Positions 14,265-16,016 of a stretch of DNA of 16,016 nucleotides are shown here, piece by piece. Both the position numbers and the translations under genes were made by a program. Under the pieces are notes generated by a model. The model saw nothing but the letters and a program-made list of their open reading frames with translations. It did not search any database and had not been told where the DNA came from. The DNA comes from Firmicutes bacterium CAG:646 (GTDB lineage: Bacteria > Bacillota > Clostridia > Lachnospirales > Lachnospiraceae). The first letter of the stretch is position 1. Every line of letters begins with the position of its first letter. Where the stretch lies: NCBI GenBank assembly GCA_000432335.1, contig HF995348.1, positions 1 through 16,016 of the forward strand, given 5' to 3'.

Positions 14265-15230
14265 ATGAAGAGGGAGGATGTAATTCGTCTGTTTCCGGAA
14301 CAAATCCGGGAAATATTAAGACAGGCTGACTGGAATCCGGAAGAACTGCAGGAGATCAGGCTTCGGGCTGGAAAGCCTCTGATTCTGCGGCAGCAGGGAA
14401 AAGAATATTTTCTGTCCCGAAAAGGTATGCTCACCCGTCATAAAGAATTGGCATATTTGGTGAGCCAGGAGCAGATTCGGACAACCATGGAATATTTGGG
14501 GCAGTTTTCTTTATATGCATACGAAGAAGAACTCCGACAGGGATTTCTTACGATACAGGGAGGTCATCGGGTGGGAGTAAGTGGGAAAACGATCATAGAA
14601 AATCATCAGGTGAAAGGGGTGCGGCAGATTTCCTGCATTAACATCCGTTTTTCCCATCAGGTAAAAGGATGCGCCGATCCGGTCATGCCTTATGTACTCC
14701 ATTGTCAGTCGGTTTGTCATACGCTGATTATTTCACCGCCCCGATGTGGGAAAACTACGCTGTTAAGAGATTTGATCCGTCAGCTTTCTGATGGAACGGA
14801 AGAATTTCCAGGCTGTACTGTGGGAGTGGTGGATGAGCGTTCTGAGATTGGAGGAAGTTATCAGGGAATTCCACAGAATGATGTGGGAATCCGTACAGAT
14901 CTTTTGGATTGCTGTCCGAAAGCGGAAGGAATGATGATGCTGATTCGCTCCATGTCCCCGGAGGTGATTGCCGTGGATGAGATTGGAAATTATGAGGATA
15001 TCAATGGGATTGAAATGATTTTAAATTCAGGATGTAAGCTTTTGGCAACCGTACACGGCAGTTCTATTGAAGATATACAAAAAAAGCCGCTGTTGGAGAG
15101 GATGATCCGGGAACATGTATTTGAACGGTATATCATTTTGCAGGGGGAAGATTATCAGGGAGCGGGCAATATCTCCAGGATTTATGATGGGAGAGGTACG
15201 TGTCTGTATCAGAAGGAAGGAACGGCATGA
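14265..15230 (+). CDS. spoIIIAA: Stage III sporulation protein AA, ATPase of the SpoIIIA channel
   Basis: Secretion-type ATPase of 321 residues, made in the mother cell, that is thought to power the SpoIIIA-SpoIIQ channel joining mother cell and forespore. The C-terminal half is a RecA-like domain: Walker A SPPRCGKT (157-164), VVDERSEIGG (188-197), and Walker B VIAVDEIG (234-241) with Asp238 and Glu239, followed by ATVHGSS (261-267). The N-terminal half (about 1-140) is the domain shared with SpoIIIAA and single-stranded nucleic acid-binding relatives. Of two close ATG codons, 14265 is chosen because GAGG (14253-14256) is 8 bp away, against 2 bp for 14259. A longer frame from 14202 begins in the upstream terminator. 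The stop overlaps spoIIIAB (ATGA). Confidence 0.96.
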   Translation: MKREDVIRLFPEQIREILRQADWNPEELQEIRLRAGKPLILRQQGKEYFLSRKGMLTRHKELAYLVSQEQIRTTMEYLGQFSLYAYEEELRQGFLTIQGGHRVGVSGKTIIENHQVKGVRQISCINIRFSHQVKGCADPVMPYVLHCQSVCHTLIISPPRCGKTTLLRDLIRQLSDGTEEFPGCTVGVVDERSEIGGSYQGIPQNDVGIRTDLLDCCPKAEGMMMLIRSMSPEVIAVDEIGNYEDINGIEMILNSGCKLLATVHGSSIEDIQKKPLLERMIREHVFERYIILQGEDYQGAGNISRIYDGRGTCLYQKEGTA

Positions 15231-15745
15231 TCCGGTGTACAGGGGCGCTGCTCCTATTTTTTGCCTGCTGTGGGATGGGATTTTGGAAAAGCAGGCAGTG
15301 TACCGGCAGAGTTCATCAGCTAAAAGAACTGATAAAGATGGGTTATTTTTTGAAAGGAGAGATCAGTTTTGCCAGAACAACGCTTCCGGAGGCGTTGGGA
15401 CAGATGGGGGAAAAGGTAGAGTTTCCTTTTTCAGAATTTGTGAGGATTCTGTCAGAACGCATGAAAAAGTATTCTGGTGAGAATTTTTCTCATACATTAC
15501 GGGCAGTGATGGAAGAAAAACTGAAAGATACGTATCTGGAAACAGTGGATCTGGAAGAATTTTACAGTGCCGCCTGTAATCTGGGATATCTGGATAAGGA
15601 GATGCAGATACATATTCTGGACAGATACTTGAAAGAACAGGCGCAAAAAGTGGAAATGTTGACCGTACAGATGCCAAAACAGCAGAAATTGTTTCGCAGT
15701 CTGGGAATACTGGGAGGCGCCTTTTTTGTGATTTTATTTTGGTGA
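15227..15745 (+). CDS. spoIIIAB: Stage III sporulation protein AB
   Basis: Membrane protein of 172 residues, the usual SpoIIIAB length, resembling the GspF/type II secretion platform proteins. It has an N-terminal hydrophobic helix (about 4-20, starting MIRCTGALLLFF), a soluble helical middle with LIKMGYFLKGEI (35-46), and a C-terminal hydrophobic helix at the last 16 residues. The ATG at 15227 overlaps the spoIIIAA stop and has AGGAAGG just upstream; the in-frame ATG at 15200 would lie well inside spoIIIAA. It belongs to the mother-cell SpoIIIA complex in the outer forespore membrane. Confidence 0.94.
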   Translation: MIRCTGALLLFFACCGMGFWKSRQCTGRVHQLKELIKMGYFLKGEISFARTTLPEALGQMGEKVEFPFSEFVRILSERMKKYSGENFSHTLRAVMEEKLKDTYLETVDLEEFYSAACNLGYLDKEMQIHILDRYLKEQAQKVEMLTVQMPKQQKLFRSLGILGGAFFVILFW

Positions 15746-15803
15746 TCAGAAGAACAGTGAAGGCACTAAACAGTTACGATCAGAAAAGAAAAGGGGGAGA
15801 AGC

Positions 15804-15998
15804 TTGGAGGTTGGAATCATTTTTAAAATCGGGGCAGTGGGCATTCTGGTGTCTGTACTGGGGCAGGTTTTAAAACACAGCGGAAGGGAAGAACAGGCAT
15901 TTCTCACCAGTCTGGCAGGTCTGATCGTGGTGTTGTTCTGGGTGCTTCCCTATATTTATGAGTTGTTTGAAACTATAAAAAAATTATTCACTTTATAA
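15804..15998 (+). CDS. spoIIIAC: Stage III sporulation protein AC (TTG start)
   Basis: Small protein of 64 residues with two membrane helices (about 5-20 and 33-51) joined by the family segment KHSGREEQAF (24-33). It is a membrane subunit of the SpoIIIA channel. No ATG or GTG is available near the expected N terminus; the TTG at 15804 follows AGGGGGAG (15792-15799), and reading from it gives the conserved beginning EVGIIFKIGAVGI. A 58-bp gap without a gene separates it from spoIIIAB. The rare start may lower its translation relative to its neighbours. spoIIIAD begins 9 bp after its stop. Confidence 0.92.
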   Translation: MEVGIIFKIGAVGILVSVLGQVLKHSGREEQAFLTSLAGLIVVLFWVLPYIYELFETIKKLFTL

Positions 15999-16007
15999 GG
16001 GGGAGCC

Positions 16008-16016
16008 ATGGAGATT
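16008..16016 (+). CDS. spoIIIAD: Start of spoIIIAD, cut by window edge
   Basis: Only ATG-GAG-ATT is visible. A strong AAGGGGGAG site (15997-16005) just precedes it, partly overlapping the spoIIIAC stop. The call as spoIIIAD rests on operon order (spoIIIAA to AH is conserved in spore formers), not on protein sequence. Confidence 0.65.

Noticed and set aside
1..16016. Search by eye for CRISPR arrays, insertion sequences, prophage, tRNA and toxin-antitoxin or defence modules
   Set aside because: No direct repeat series, transposase motif, tRNA fold or defence-type domain was seen. Gene packing and base use look uniform along the window.

Overview
The window looks like chromosome of an endospore-forming, low-to-mid GC Firmicute, most likely a gut Lachnospiraceae relative (Clostridia). 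The support is a cotJABC spore-coat operon, the start of a spoIIIA sporulation operon, AGGAGG-type ribosome binding sites, sigma-A promoters of the TTGACA/TATAAT type, and Firmicute-style protein families. The family-level assignment is an inference from protein character, not from a search.

Layout. 1-1955 (+): 3' part of a P-type calcium ATPase, cut by the window edge. 2020-3816 (-): an ABC-F ATPase of the Uup/YfmR kind, convergent with the ATPase across a shared bidirectional terminator. 4017-5195 (+): an M20-family metallo-amidohydrolase with its own promoter. 5222-6211 (-) and 6377-7087 (+): a divergent pair, a membrane acyltransferase-3 protein and a membrane-anchored SGNH hydrolase. 7186-8398 (-): cotJC, cotJB and cotJA, read from a sequence that matches a sigma-K promoter. 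8596-9765 (+): an FtsW/RodA/SpoVE-type (SEDS) glycan polymerase. 9882-10115 (+): acyl carrier protein with a strong promoter and its own terminator. 10233-14144 (+): a compact run of gltX, a short UvrD-like helicase and an Sfp-type phosphopantetheinyl transferase, ending at a strong terminator. 14265 to the window end (+): spoIIIAA, spoIIIAB, spoIIIAC and the first codons of spoIIIAD.

How the genes relate. Sporulation is the clearest theme: the coat operon cotJABC, the spoIIIA genes (mother-cell half of the SpoIIIA-SpoIIQ feeding channel), possible sigma-E promoters in front of spoIIIAA and the SGNH hydrolase, and perhaps the SEDS protein. Carrier-protein metabolism is a second link: acyl carrier protein and a 4'-phosphopantetheinyl transferase lie about 3.4 kb apart on the same strand. 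The acyltransferase/SGNH pair resembles the two halves of an OatA-type O-acetyltransferase encoded by separate divergent genes.

I saw no CRISPR array, insertion sequence, phage gene, tRNA, rRNA or recognisable defence system. No gene-free stretch exceeds 300 bases; the longest (3817-4016, 6212-6376, 8399-8595) hold promoters and 5' leaders. This is mostly an ordinary conserved chromosomal region, and the observations below concern regulation and gene context rather than a new system.
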